Of a stretch of 32,510 nucleotides of DNA, positions 1-7,957 are shown piece after piece. Source of the DNA: Spirochaetales bacterium (GTDB lineage Bacteria; Spirochaetota; Spirochaetia; Sphaerochaetales; Sphaerochaetaceae); the NCBI GenBank assembly GCA_012514185.1, contig JAAZAT010000259.1, positions 1-32,510 of the forward strand. The letters are read 5' to 3'. Below the pieces are notes generated by a model. That model did no database searches. It saw nothing but the letters and a program-made list of their open reading frames with translations, and had not been told where the DNA came from. The position numbers and the translations under genes are program-made. Every line of letters begins with the position of its first letter. The first letter of the stretch is position 1.

Positions 1-1571
1 CCATGAAGGCTCTCTACTTCGATGCCGGACCAAACGCCGACCAGGTTCGGGAAGCAGAGATTCCCGCCCACCTCTTGGAAGAAGCTACTGCCAAGCGCGA
101 GGAACTGCTTGACGGTGTTTCCATGTGTTCCGATGAGCTGATGGAAGCCATGCTTGAGGACAATGTAACTGTTGAACTTCTGCGCAAGGCGATTCACGAT
201 GCTACCATCCGTCTTGAGCTCTGCCCGGTATTCATGGGCTCGGCCTACAAGAACAAGGGCATCCAGACATTGCTCGATGCAGTAGTCAGCTACCTGCCCA
301 ATCCTACCGAAGTTGTGAACAGGGCTCTCGATCTGGACAAGAACGAAGAAGAGGTCATCCTCAAGTCCGACGACGATCTTCCTCCTGTCATTCTTGCTTT
401 CAAACTTGAAGACGGCCAGTACGGTCAGCTTACCTACATTCGTGTCTATCAGGGGAAGGTGAAGAAGGGCGATGAGCTCTACAACACCCGATCCAAGAAG
501 AAGTTCCGTGTTGGTCGCTTGATCCGCATGCATGCTGCCGCCATGGAAGACTTGACTGAAGCCGGTTGCGGTGAAATTGCAGCCCTCTTTGGCATCGAGT
601 GCGCCAGTGGTGACACGTTCTGCGATCCGAAACTCAACTACTCCCTCTCCTCCATGTACGTCCCCAATCCTGTTATCTCACTGGCCATCAAGCCGGTGGA
701 CAAGAAGGCTGCCGACAATATGGGTAAGGCTCTCAACCGCTTTACCAAGGAAGACCCGACGTTCCGCAGTTATGTAGACCCTGAGTCCAATCAGACGATC
801 ATTCAGGGTATGGGCGAACTGCACCTTGAAGTCTATGTCGAGCGCATGAAGCGCGAGTACAAGGCCGAGGTCGAGGTCGGTCAACCCGAGGTTGCCTACC
901 GCGAGGCCATCACAGCCCGTGCCGACTTCAACTACACCCACAAGAAGCAGACTGGTGGTTCCGGTCAGTACGCACGTGTCGCCGGATATTTCGAGCCGCT
1001 TCCGGATCCTGTCGAGGGCGAAGAGTACAAGGACTACGAGTTTGTGGACGAGGTCAAGGGTGGAGCCATTCCGACCGAGTATATTCCTTCCTGTGACAAG
1101 GGTTTCCAGCTCGCTGTCAAGAAGGGCAGCCAGGTCGGCTTCCCGGTCATCGGAGTCAGGGCTGTGGTCAACGATGGTGCCTGGCACCCGGTTGACTCCT
1201 CAGACCAAGCCTTCCAGACCGCTGCCTTGGGTGCTTTCCGCGAAGCCTTTGAAAAGGCGAAGCCTGTCATCCTTGAACCGATCATGAAGGTCGAAGTTGT
1301 TGCCCCGAACGAGTTCCAGGGCGGTGTATTTGCTTCGATCAACCAGAGACGTGGTTTGATCGTCAGCTCCACCGAGGATACTGCCATGTGTACCGTTCTC
1401 GCCGAGGTTCCCCTCTCCGAGATGTTCGGCTACTCCACGGTGCTCCGCTCCCTGACTCAGGGAAAGGGTGAGTTCACCATGGAAATCGGCAAGTACGGCC
1501 GCGTACCCGCCGGTGTTTCCGAGCAGCTGAAGAAGGATTATCAGGAGAAGCGCAGAAAAGAGCAGAAGTAA
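1..1571 (+). CDS. fusA: Elongation factor G, 5'-truncated by window edge
   Basis: The visible 522+ residues are the C-terminal three quarters of EF-G, the GTPase that moves tRNA and mRNA through the ribosome. The GTP-binding core (P-loop and switch regions) lies before the window, so the ATG at position 3 is an internal methionine: a complete EF-G has about 690 residues. Recognisable parts are the end of the G domain, domain II (about residues 120-220, including a CASGDTF segment), domain III with [10 protein letters not shown], domain IV with the [14 protein letters not shown] loop, and domain V ending in a lysine/arginine-rich tail. The wording around CASGDTF and HKKQ resembles mitochondrial EFG1, and spirochaetes are known to carry EFG1- and EFG2-like paralogues; this one looks EFG1-like (inference). 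A terminator follows the stop codon. Confidence 0.97.
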   Translation, partial: MKALYFDAGPNADQVREAEIPAHLLEEATAKREELLDGVSMCSDELMEAMLEDNVTVELLRKAIHDATIRLELCPVFMGSAYKNKGIQTLLDAVVSYLPNPTEVVNRALDLDKNEEEVILKSDDDLPPVILAFKLEDGQYGQLTYIRVYQGKVKKGDELYNTRSKKKFRVGRLIRMHAAAMEDLTEAGCGEIAALFGIECASGDTFCDPKLNYSLSSMYVPNPVISLAIKPVDKKAADNMGKALNRFTKEDPTFRSYVDPESNQTIIQGMGELHLEVYVERMKREYKAEVEVGQPEVAYREAITARADFNYTHKKQTGGSGQYARVAGYFEPLPDPVEGEEYKDYEFVDEVKGGAIPTEYIPSCDKGFQLAVKKGSQVGFPVIGVRAVVNDGAWHPVDSSDQAFQTAALGAFREAFEKAKPVILEPIMKVEVVAPNEFQGGVFASINQRRGLIVSSTEDTAMCTVLAEVPLSEMFGYSTVLRSLTQGKGEFTMEIGKYGRVPAGVSEQLKKDYQEKRRKEQK

Positions 1572-1595
1572 GTTCCGCCCTGCCTTTCACCATCG

Positions 1596-1631
1596 CCCCC
1601 ATGGGAAGCTTTCTTCCTGTGGGGGTTTTCT
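1596..1631 (+). terminator. Rho-independent terminator after EF-G
   Basis: CCCCCA (1596-1601) pairs with TGGGGG (1620-1625) and GGAAG (1604-1608) pairs with CTTCC (1613-1617), separated by a small TG/TG internal loop. A T-rich run starts at 1626. It lies 25 bp after the EF-G stop codon and isolates that gene from the TTT operon. Confidence 0.9.
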
Positions 1632-1762
1632 TATTTGTAAAAGATTTGCAGGCAAATAGTTGTCATTACCATAGCTGTAGAGCGTAGTAAAACAAAGTAA
1701 TACGGTAAGATATTAGGCCAATATCTTATTATAATACTAGGAAATAATTCCACTCTTTTTTC

Positions 1763-1792
1763 TTGACAAGTACATTTTCTGATCCATATTAT
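1763..1792 (+). promoter_or_regulatory. Sigma-70-type promoter of the TTT operon
   Basis: A perfect -35 box TTGACA (1763-1768) is followed, after 18 bp, by TATTAT (1787-1792). Transcription should start near 1800, about 40 bp before tctB. The putative GntR operator at 1791-1809 overlaps the end of the -10 box and the start site, the usual position for repression. Confidence 0.75.
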
Positions 1793-1809
1793 ATAAACGT
1801 CTATACAGC
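1791..1809 (+). promoter_or_regulatory. Putative GntR/HutC operator at the TTT promoter
   Basis: The 19-mer ATATAAACGTCTATACAGC matches 16 of 19 positions with the reverse complement of 6227-6245, just upstream of the GntR gene. The shared 9-mer GTCTATACA resembles the GTnTAnAC half-sites known for HutC-subfamily regulators. A second GTCTA follows at 1815-1819. The assignment to the regulator at 6308 is inferred from matching sequence and neighbourhood. Confidence 0.5.
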
Positions 1810-1838
1810 TATATGTCTAGTCAAAAAGAGGTGCTTCC

Positions 1839-2279
1839 ATGACATTCAGAAAAGACCGGTTGCTTTCAGCCGTTGTGGCTGCAATTTCGATCCTGCTCTT
1901 CCTCCCTACTCTCAAATTTCCGAAATCTGCCTCCTATTATCCGCAAGGCATCCTGATCCTCCTCGTTCTCTTGTGCATTCCCTTATGGGTCAAGGCCAAA
2001 AAGGAGGAGACCGTAACAATTGAACTCGTGCTGAAGAATTTCCTGACTACAAGAAATCTTCTCTACGTCATTGGATCCATCATCCTGCTGATCTCTTTGA
2101 TGGATGTCATCGGCTTGTACATCGAGTTGCCACTGTTTGTAGGTTTCATCATGTATCGGCTCGGCTTTCGAAAGAGACTTCCACTTTTTGCAATATCTCT
2201 TGGGCTGACGTTTCTGGTGTATCTGCTTTTCGGTGTCATGTTGAAAGTCCAAATTCCCATGGGCTTATTACAAATGTAG
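1839..2279 (+). CDS. TTT transporter small membrane subunit (TctB family)
   Basis: This 146-residue protein is the small membrane subunit of a tripartite tricarboxylate transporter, a secondary importer of carboxylates that works with a periplasmic binding protein. About four hydrophobic segments are visible (roughly residues 10-27, 32-50, 70-90 and 110-140), with a charged cytoplasmic stretch KAKKEET between the second and third. Length and topology fit TctB, whose primary sequence is poorly conserved, so identification leans on the adjacent TctA and TctC genes. The ATG is preceded by an AGAGGTG ribosome-binding site. It is the first gene of a B-A-C ordered operon and is followed after 14 bp by tctA. 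The substrate cannot be told from the sequence. Confidence 0.85.
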   Translation: MTFRKDRLLSAVVAAISILLFLPTLKFPKSASYYPQGILILLVLLCIPLWVKAKKEETVTIELVLKNFLTTRNLLYVIGSIILLISLMDVIGLYIELPLFVGFIMYRLGFRKRLPLFAISLGLTFLVYLLFGVMLKVQIPMGLLQM

Positions 2280-2293
2280 GGGGAGCCAACAGT

Positions 2294-3775
2294 ATGCAGG
2301 CATTTCTTCAAGGACTACAACTTACTACAACGTTTCCAGCATTGTTTGCGATTTTCATCGGCAGCATTGGTGGCATCATCATCGGCGCCCTCCCCGGATT
2401 GTCTTCAACACTTGGTGTTGCATTGCTTGTTCCCTTTACCTTTGGATTGGAGCCGGCGACTGCGATGGGCCTTTTGGCGGGCATGTATTGCTCATCAATC
2501 TATGGAGGCTCGATTACTGCGATTCTCATCAATACCCCGGGAACAGGGGCTGCAGCTGCAACGGTACTTGATGGATATCCCATGACCAAGAACGGCCAGG
2601 CTGGAAAGGCTCTGTATACGGCCATCATCTCTTCATTCATCGGAGGCATGTTTGGTACCTTTGCACTGCTGTTCATTGCCCCTCTCCTGTCCCGCGTCGC
2701 CTTGAAATTCGGTCCTCCCGAGACATTTATGTTGAGTGTCTTCGGCTTGACGATCATTGCGTCCGTCTCAAGCAAGAATTTAACCAAAGGAATCATGGCC
2801 GGATTGTTCGGTCTGTTGCTGAGCACTGTTGGATTCGATTCCGTCACCGCATACCCCCGCTATGCTTTCGGCAACATCCACCTGTATGAGGGCATCGCAT
2901 TGGTTGTCGCCCTTGTCGGCTTCTTCTCGATTCCCGAAGCGCTGACACTGGTGAAATCGAAGCAGAAGAAAATGAATATCGACATCGACCTGAAGAAAAA
3001 TTCGGATGACAACAGGCTTACGGGCAAAGAGATTCTGCGCCTGATACCCACCTTCCTGCGAGGATCGGTCATAGGGACGCTCATCGGGATCATCCCCGGT
3101 GTGGGAACGCCGGTGGCTTGCTTTCTTGCATACAATGAGGAGAAACGATTCTCAAAACATCCGCATCTGTTCGGTACAGGCATTATAGAGGGGGTTGCAG
3201 CCCCTGAAACTGCCAACAATGCGGTTGAAGGCGGATCCTTTGTCCCGTTGCTTACATTGGGTATTCCCGGCAGTTCCCAGACAGCTGTGTATCTCGGTGC
3301 GCTGTTGATACTCGGGATCAAACCCGGCCCTGAGCTCTTTTCAACCCAAGCTCCGATTGCTTACTCCATCATCCTTGGACTGTTCATCGCCAACATCATG
3401 ATGCTGTTTCTTGGACTCGGTGGTGTCCGGTACTTCGTCAAGATCATCAAGATGCCCAATGCAGTGATGATTCCGGTCATCCTGACCTTCTCGATCATCG
3501 GTGCATATGCGATCAATGCGAGCATTTTCGATGTCGGTCTCATGTTCTTCCTTGGCCTGATCGGGTATGTGATGAGGTTGAATTCGATCCCGATTGCACC
3601 GACGGTCCTGGCCTTGATCCTCGGCCCCATCGGGGAGGATGCCTTCCAGCAAACGGTATCCATCACCCATGGGCAGGTTTGGATGATTTTCTCGCGGCCC
3701 ATCTGTATTGTGCTACTGGTTATCACGGTTCTATCGGTATTTTTCAGCTTGAGAAAGAACAGGATTGTGGAGTGA
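2294..3775 (+). CDS. TTT transporter large membrane subunit (TctA family)
   Basis: This 493-residue protein is the large channel subunit of the TTT transporter. The TctA hallmarks are clear: the N-terminal GGIIIGALPGLSSTLGVALLVPFTF segment (about residues 26-50), the GSITAILINTPGTGAAAAT segment that follows, and a second related repeat in the middle with GIIPGVGTPVACFLAYNEEKR and PETANNAVEGGSFVPLLTLGIPGS. About ten to twelve membrane segments are expected, and the length is normal for the family (about 500). The start has AGGGGG upstream at the end of tctB. Its 3' end is followed by the binding-protein gene. It acts in the inner membrane, taking substrate from TctC and coupling uptake to an ion gradient (family knowledge). 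Confidence 0.96.
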   Translation: MQAFLQGLQLTTTFPALFAIFIGSIGGIIIGALPGLSSTLGVALLVPFTFGLEPATAMGLLAGMYCSSIYGGSITAILINTPGTGAAAATVLDGYPMTKNGQAGKALYTAIISSFIGGMFGTFALLFIAPLLSRVALKFGPPETFMLSVFGLTIIASVSSKNLTKGIMAGLFGLLLSTVGFDSVTAYPRYAFGNIHLYEGIALVVALVGFFSIPEALTLVKSKQKKMNIDIDLKKNSDDNRLTGKEILRLIPTFLRGSVIGTLIGIIPGVGTPVACFLAYNEEKRFSKHPHLFGTGIIEGVAAPETANNAVEGGSFVPLLTLGIPGSSQTAVYLGALLILGIKPGPELFSTQAPIAYSIILGLFIANIMMLFLGLGGVRYFVKIIKMPNAVMIPVILTFSIIGAYAINASIFDVGLMFFLGLIGYVMRLNSIPIAPTVLALILGPIGEDAFQQTVSITHGQVWMIFSRPICIVLLVITVLSVFFSLRKNRIVE

Positions 3776-3821
3776 ATGCGTGTATCCATTGGATACCATA
3801 ATAGTTCGAAGGAGGTTTCAA

Positions 3822-4799
3822 GTGAAACACGGTAAGATGTTCGCAAGTATTCTATTGGTTCTTCTGGTCGGTGTCGCTCCCTTGCTCGCCCAAGGGCAGG
3901 CTGAGCTGGAGTACCCGACAAAAGGTATTGAGGTATTGGTTGGGTACTCGGCAGGCGGGGCTACCGACATTGCTGCACGGCTGGTTGCTCCGTTCATGGA
4001 AAAAGAGCTGGGCAAGCCTGTGACTGTAATCAACAAGCCGGGGGCGGGCGGGGAGATCGCACACTCTGCAACCGCCATCGCAAAGCCTGATGGATATACG
4101 CTGGGCTACATCCATGCACCGGCCACCATCTCCATCACGTTGAACAGGAAAGCTTCCTATGCCCTCCAAGACTTTGTGATCATCGGCAACGTGGTTTATC
4201 ATGAGAACCTGATCGTCGTTCCTCCTACCAGCCGCTTCAAGACTATCCAGGATGTTCTTACGTATGCAAAGGAGAATCCAGGTAAGTTGACCATCGGTAA
4301 CTCTGGTGCATATGCCGATGATCATCTTGCATCCTTGGCACTACAGAATACCGCCGGTGTAAAGTTCGAGGACACGATGTTCCAGGGAACCGCTCCGTCG
4401 TTGGTTGCCCTGTTGGGCGGGCATATCGATTTGGTGATGTGCAACGTTGCAGATATCGTCGATAAGGTGAAGCAGAAGCAGCTTGTGGTTCTGGCTACCT
4501 TGGGTTCTGAGCGGAATGCCTTGTTCCCTGATAGTCCGACCATGAAAGAACTCGGCTACAACGTCATGATGGGCAACTATACCACGCTGGCTGCACCGGC
4601 GAACACGCCTGCACCCATCGTCAAGCTGTTGCAGGATACATTGCAGAAAGTAACGGCATCTGAAGAGTATGTCGCCAAGGCTACCGAGATGGGCCTCCCG
4701 ATCAAATATTTCACTGCACAAGAGACCACGGAAATCTACAAGCAGCAAGAGCAGAGGCTCAAGGAACTTTGGATAACCCTGGGTCTTCCGACTCAGTGA
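3822..4799 (+). CDS. TTT periplasmic substrate-binding protein (TctC/Bug family)
   Basis: This is the extracytoplasmic receptor of the TTT system. The open frame begins at 3765, but an AAGGAGG at 3809-3815 points to the GTG at 3822, giving 325 residues and a clean signal peptide (VKHGKM basic end, hydrophobic core, cleavage after about PLLAQG). No cysteine follows, so it is probably a soluble periplasmic protein. The Bug/TctC fold is shown by YPTKGIEVLVGYSAGGATDI, GKPVTVINKPGAGGEIA and the later FQGTAPSLVALLGGHIDL region. In this family the VGYSAGG and PGAGG loops bind carboxylates. The ligand is unknown; the downstream oxidoreductase suggests a carboxylate that is then oxidised or reduced (inference). 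Confidence 0.94.
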   Translation: MKHGKMFASILLVLLVGVAPLLAQGQAELEYPTKGIEVLVGYSAGGATDIAARLVAPFMEKELGKPVTVINKPGAGGEIAHSATAIAKPDGYTLGYIHAPATISITLNRKASYALQDFVIIGNVVYHENLIVVPPTSRFKTIQDVLTYAKENPGKLTIGNSGAYADDHLASLALQNTAGVKFEDTMFQGTAPSLVALLGGHIDLVMCNVADIVDKVKQKQLVVLATLGSERNALFPDSPTMKELGYNVMMGNYTTLAAPANTPAPIVKLLQDTLQKVTASEEYVAKATEMGLPIKYFTAQETTEIYKQQEQRLKELWITLGLPTQ

Positions 4800-4849
4800 G
4801 AATTCCAGCACATATTGAGATGGCATGAGTACAACCTAAGGAGAAATGA

Positions 4850-6199
4850 ATGATTCAATCACACTATGATGTAATTGTTGCAGGCGGAGGTACAGCTGGA
4901 TTTGCAGCAGCAATAGCCGCTGGACGCAATGGGGCAAAGACTCTGTTGGTGGAGAAAAATGGATATATCGGCGGTACGTCGGTGATGGGAATTCCCTTCT
5001 TGGGTGTTTTTGATGGAAAAGGGAATCAAATTGCCAAAGGAATCCTGGAAGAGGTTGTACAAAGATTGGAGAAAGAGGGAGGATCCATCGGCCATGTTCA
5101 TGGTGCACGATGGTCGAACAAAGGGCATATGGACGGTGATATGTTCTCCCTTACTCCTTTCGACAGTGAAATTTTCAAATATGTCGCACAGGAGATGGTC
5201 CTCGAGGCGAATGTGGACATTTTGTTGCACACGTGGATCGCTGCGGTGGTGAAAGAAGGGAATCAAGTAAAAGGCATCAAAGTCCTGAACAAGGGCGGAG
5301 AGTCAACCATCACTGCTGATTTTGTGATCGATGCTACCGGAGATGCTGATGTGTGTCATTTAGCCGGTGCACAGATGATTCAGAAGAATCATGTGCAAAA
5401 CTCATCGATACTCTTCGTGATGAACAACGTGGATACGGAGGCGCTGTATCAGGGGTTGGAGAAAGGTGACAATGTCGAAGGATGGGGATGGTGGCATTCC
5501 CGTGTTGTCAAGAAGGTGAAACTTGGGGGCAGCGAACCTTCGTATGTCCACATCGCAGGTCATTTCAAACCGTTCGATGATGCAACGGAAATTACCTTTA
5601 CTGCTGTATCGGGTCGTCAGAATGAAGTGTACCTCAATGCAACCAGAACTGTTAACATTGATGCAACAAATGCCGAAAGCTTGACGTATGGTGAAATTTC
5701 CGAGCAGAGGAATATCCGACGGCTGGTACAAGGACTGGTTGCACATGTTCCCGGCTTTGCACATGCATACGTGAGCCGCACTTCTGAATTGGGAATTCGG
5801 GAGAGCAGGTCTGTTGTCGGAGATTATGTCCTGCAGGGTGAAGATGTGTTCAATGCAAGGGTCTTCGAGGACACCGTCGCCCGTGGAGCGTATCCTTCCG
5901 ACATCCACGATCCGAAGGGGGGCAAGACCCAGTTCACCTTCATCAAGGGTGGGGAGAGCTACGGCATTCCCTATCGCTGTTTCCTTCCCAAGGGGCTTGG
6001 GGGTCTGTTTGTAGTTGGCCGTCCGATATCTGCAACACAGGATGCAAACGGAACAACACGGTTGCAAGGTACTGCAGTGGCTCAGGGACAGGCGATCGGG
6101 ACCGCTGCCGCCCTGTGTGTAAAACGCGGCTTGAAGGAAAGGCAATTACCCGTCAAGGATTTGCAGGCAACGCTTGTTGCACAAGGTGCAGTAATTTAA
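4850..6199 (+). CDS. FAD-dependent oxidoreductase (FAD_oxidored family)
   Basis: This 449-residue flavoprotein begins with a Rossmann dinucleotide motif GGGTAGFAAAIAAGRNG (about residues 11-27), an acidic LLVEK strand end, and GGTSVMG. An internal DATGDADVCHLAG motif (about 163-175) binds FAD. The C-terminal part carries the flavin-closing stretch GLFVVGRPISATQDANGTTR followed by a helix with GTAVAQGQAIGTAAAL. This resembles the PF12831-type oxidoreductases. AAGGAG lies 6 nt before the ATG. No signal peptide is seen, so it should be cytoplasmic. It is the last gene of the TTT operon, 50 bp after tctC, and a hairpin follows. It may act on the imported carboxylate, in the way the FAD dehydrogenase of tricarballylate systems does, but it is not the same subfamily and the substrate is unknown. 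Confidence 0.88.
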   Translation: MIQSHYDVIVAGGGTAGFAAAIAAGRNGAKTLLVEKNGYIGGTSVMGIPFLGVFDGKGNQIAKGILEEVVQRLEKEGGSIGHVHGARWSNKGHMDGDMFSLTPFDSEIFKYVAQEMVLEANVDILLHTWIAAVVKEGNQVKGIKVLNKGGESTITADFVIDATGDADVCHLAGAQMIQKNHVQNSSILFVMNNVDTEALYQGLEKGDNVEGWGWWHSRVVKKVKLGGSEPSYVHIAGHFKPFDDATEITFTAVSGRQNEVYLNATRTVNIDATNAESLTYGEISEQRNIRRLVQGLVAHVPGFAHAYVSRTSELGIRESRSVVGDYVLQGEDVFNARVFEDTVARGAYPSDIHDPKGGKTQFTFIKGGESYGIPYRCFLPKGLGGLFVVGRPISATQDANGTTRLQGTAVAQGQAIGTAAALCVKRGLKERQLPVKDLQATLVAQGAVI

Positions 6200-6217
6200 G
6201 GTATTGAACAGAGCAAA

Positions 6218-6263
6218 CTGAAGGAGGATGTATAGACATGTATATCCTCCTTCAGTATTATTT
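6218..6263 (+). terminator. Hairpin terminator of the TTT operon
   Basis: CTGAAGGAGGAT (6218-6229) pairs perfectly with ATCCTCCTTCAG (6244-6255), leaving a 14-nt loop, and is followed by the AT-rich tail TATTATTTTATA. The loop holds the likely GntR operator. The stem lies 18 bp after the oxidoreductase stop codon and about 50 bp before the GntR start. Confidence 0.75.
6227..6245 (-). promoter_or_regulatory. Second copy of the putative GntR operator
   Basis: Read on the minus strand this is ATATACATGTCTATACATC, which matches 16 of 19 positions with 1791-1809. It lies inside the terminator loop and just ahead of the GntR gene, so it could serve autoregulation. No promoter for the regulator is convincing in the remaining AT-rich 6256-6295 stretch. 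Confidence 0.45.
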
Positions 6264-6307
6264 TATATGCCGAGTGTGGTAAGATGTGATGAAATGGAGA
6301 GTATCAG

Positions 6308-7051
6308 ATGCCTGCTTTATTCGAAGATAGGAGAATCCCGCGGTACGTACAGGTTATCGATTATATTCAAGACCATATCATGCGGGGAGAATGGGGGCCG
6401 CACCACAAAGTCCCCAGTGAAGACGATCTTTCCAATCAATTCTCATTCGCCCGCGGTACAATCCGGCAAGCCATCAATGAGCTGGTGAACTCAGGAGTCT
6501 TATACCGCATCCAGGGAAAAGGTACGTTTGTAGGGCCGAAACTCATCCAGCATGATGTAAGCACTTCGGGTTTCCGCTCTTTCTTGGATGAGTTCATCGA
6601 TAAGAATGTAGTATTTGAGACAATCCAGCTTGGATGTGTGATCGTGCCTATGTTCACTCCGATCAGCGATGTGATGCATCTGGATTCAGCGGATAAAAGA
6701 TTGGTGAAGATCAAACGGCTGCGAACCACGTGCGGCGACCCGTTCATGTATTCGGAGAACCACATTCCCCTGGACCGGTATCCGGGCATTTCCGAACTTG
6801 ATTTCTCGCATCATGGCATCTATGAGATTCTTCAATCAAAATACGACTTGAAAGTCGGATCGATGAAACGGTATTTCCAGGCGGTCAAGGCCGAAGGAGA
6901 TGCCGCCCGCTTGCTGAAAGTGGCGGCGGGTTCCCCCCTGATTCTTATCGAGCAAATCGTATTCGATCGTGACGGTGCATGCACCGATTATGCCTTCATC
7001 TGGTTCAGAAGCGACAAGGTCAGAATATCTGTAGACATGAATCGGCATTGA
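6308..7051 (+). CDS. GntR-family transcriptional regulator, HutC subfamily
   Basis: The protein has 247 residues, the usual size for HutC-type GntR regulators. The N-terminal winged helix-turn-helix (about residues 10-76) contains the family pattern KVPSEDDLSNQF, then RGTIRQAINELVNSGVLYRIQGKGTFV. The rest is a UTRA ligand-binding domain, with the typical KIKRLRTTCGDPFMYSENHIPL segment and a final LIEQIVFDRDGACTDYAFIWFRSDKVRI strand. GGAG at 6296-6299 stands 8 nt before the ATG. Its place directly after the TTT operon and the shared 19-bp motif suggest it controls that operon and itself; the effector would be the imported compound or a product of it (inference). Confidence 0.93.
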   Translation: MPALFEDRRIPRYVQVIDYIQDHIMRGEWGPHHKVPSEDDLSNQFSFARGTIRQAINELVNSGVLYRIQGKGTFVGPKLIQHDVSTSGFRSFLDEFIDKNVVFETIQLGCVIVPMFTPISDVMHLDSADKRLVKIKRLRTTCGDPFMYSENHIPLDRYPGISELDFSHHGIYEILQSKYDLKVGSMKRYFQAVKAEGDAARLLKVAAGSPLILIEQIVFDRDGACTDYAFIWFRSDKVRISVDMNRH

Positions 7052-7124
7052 TGCGGGTGCATGGGAGAATTGTTCCAGCGGTAGGATCCTATGCAAATTT
7101 GTACCCAACCCGCGATTTCCATAG

Positions 7125-7130
7125 TATACT
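7125..7130 (+). promoter_or_regulatory. Possible -10 box before the ATPase gene
   Basis: TATACT lies 36 bp upstream of the ATG at 7167. The best -35 candidate, TTGTAC at 7099-7104, is 20 bp away, which is longer than ideal, so the promoter assignment is tentative. Confidence 0.3.
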
Positions 7131-7166
7131 AAGGGTGAACCTAATTACTACTTGGAGGTGAGCACT

Positions 7167-7874
7167 ATGGAAATTCAAGAGTTGAACGACTTGAGTCCTC
7201 TTCGCGTTTTTGATGAGTCATTGGGCGGCGGGCTCGGTCGTGGAAACCTCGGGGTCCTCGTTTCTCGTCACGGGGTTGGGAAAACAGCATGTCTGGTACA
7301 CCTGGCCACAGATAAACTGCTCAGAGGTGAGCATGTGATCCATGTCTCTTTTTCCGGCAATGTCGAGCACGTCATCAATTGGTACAAGGAAGTCTTCCGG
7401 GAAGTCTCTGAAGGCCGCAGCCTTGATGATGCAGCATCGGTGTACAATAATATTCTCTCCAACCGTGTGGTCATGAACTTCAGCCAAGAAAATGTCACCA
7501 TCGAAAAGGTGCTTTCGAGCTTGGAAACATTGATCAAGCATGGTTCTTTCAAAGCTGACGCCATTCTTTTTGATGGGTACAAGTTGACCATCGCAACCGA
7601 GGATGATGTCAGGAAAATCAAGCAGTTCGCGCAGAGCATGAATCTTGAAGTCTGGTTCAGTGTATCTCCGGTTCGTGCTGATGTCGTCTATGACAAGTAC
7701 GGTGTTCCCAACACCATGCAAAAATATGTTGATCTTATCGATGTACTGATCGGACTCATCTACAATGAGGAGCGTGACAAGGTAGTCATGACTGCGGTGA
7801 AGTCCAATGGGGGAATGGTCGAAAAGCCTATGGGGGTCAGCCTCGATCCCAAGACCATGCTCATTTCCAAGTAA
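7167..7874 (+). CDS. RecA/KaiC-like P-loop ATPase of unknown function
   Basis: The ATG at 7167 has a strong GGAGGTG at 7154-7160, giving 235 residues. The fold is read as RecA-like: a GGGLGRGNLGVLVSRHGVGKT segment near the N-terminus provides a Walker A loop in which the usual first glycine is replaced (SRHGVGKT), a strand-loop HVIHVSFSGNVEHVINW follows, and ADAILFDGYKL (about residues 130-140) looks like a Walker B strand ending in aspartate. The protein resembles a single KaiC/RadA-type domain without the zinc finger or Lon-like part of RadA. No signal peptide or membrane segment is seen. It stands alone between the GntR gene and a pair of hairpins. Function unknown; the ATPase assignment is moderately sure. 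Confidence 0.7.
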   Translation: MEIQELNDLSPLRVFDESLGGGLGRGNLGVLVSRHGVGKTACLVHLATDKLLRGEHVIHVSFSGNVEHVINWYKEVFREVSEGRSLDDAASVYNNILSNRVVMNFSQENVTIEKVLSSLETLIKHGSFKADAILFDGYKLTIATEDDVRKIKQFAQSMNLEVWFSVSPVRADVVYDKYGVPNTMQKYVDLIDVLIGLIYNEERDKVVMTAVKSNGGMVEKPMGVSLDPKTMLISK

Positions 7875-7881
7875 TGTTCAC

Positions 7882-7909
7882 CTGAAGGCCGCCTGAGAGC
7901 GGCCTTCAG
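7882..7909. terminator. Hairpin after the ATPase gene
   Basis: CTGAAGGCCGC (7882-7892) and GCGGCCTTCAG (7899-7909) form a perfect 11-bp stem with a 6-nt loop, 7 bp after the stop codon. No T-run follows, so termination strength is uncertain. It sits between convergent genes. Confidence 0.6.
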
Positions 7910-7926
7910 TGTACTTGCTGGTCGGG

Positions 7927-7948
7927 CCGGCCTGTTCTAGCAGGCCGG
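7927..7948. terminator. Second GC-rich hairpin between convergent genes
   Basis: CCGGCCTG (7927-7934) and CAGGCCGG (7941-7948) form a perfect 8-bp stem with loop TTCTAG. It lies 9 bp beyond the stop codon of the minus-strand DUF4867 gene and probably acts in either direction together with 7882-7909. Confidence 0.5.
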
Positions 7949-7957
7949 TCTCTTGCA

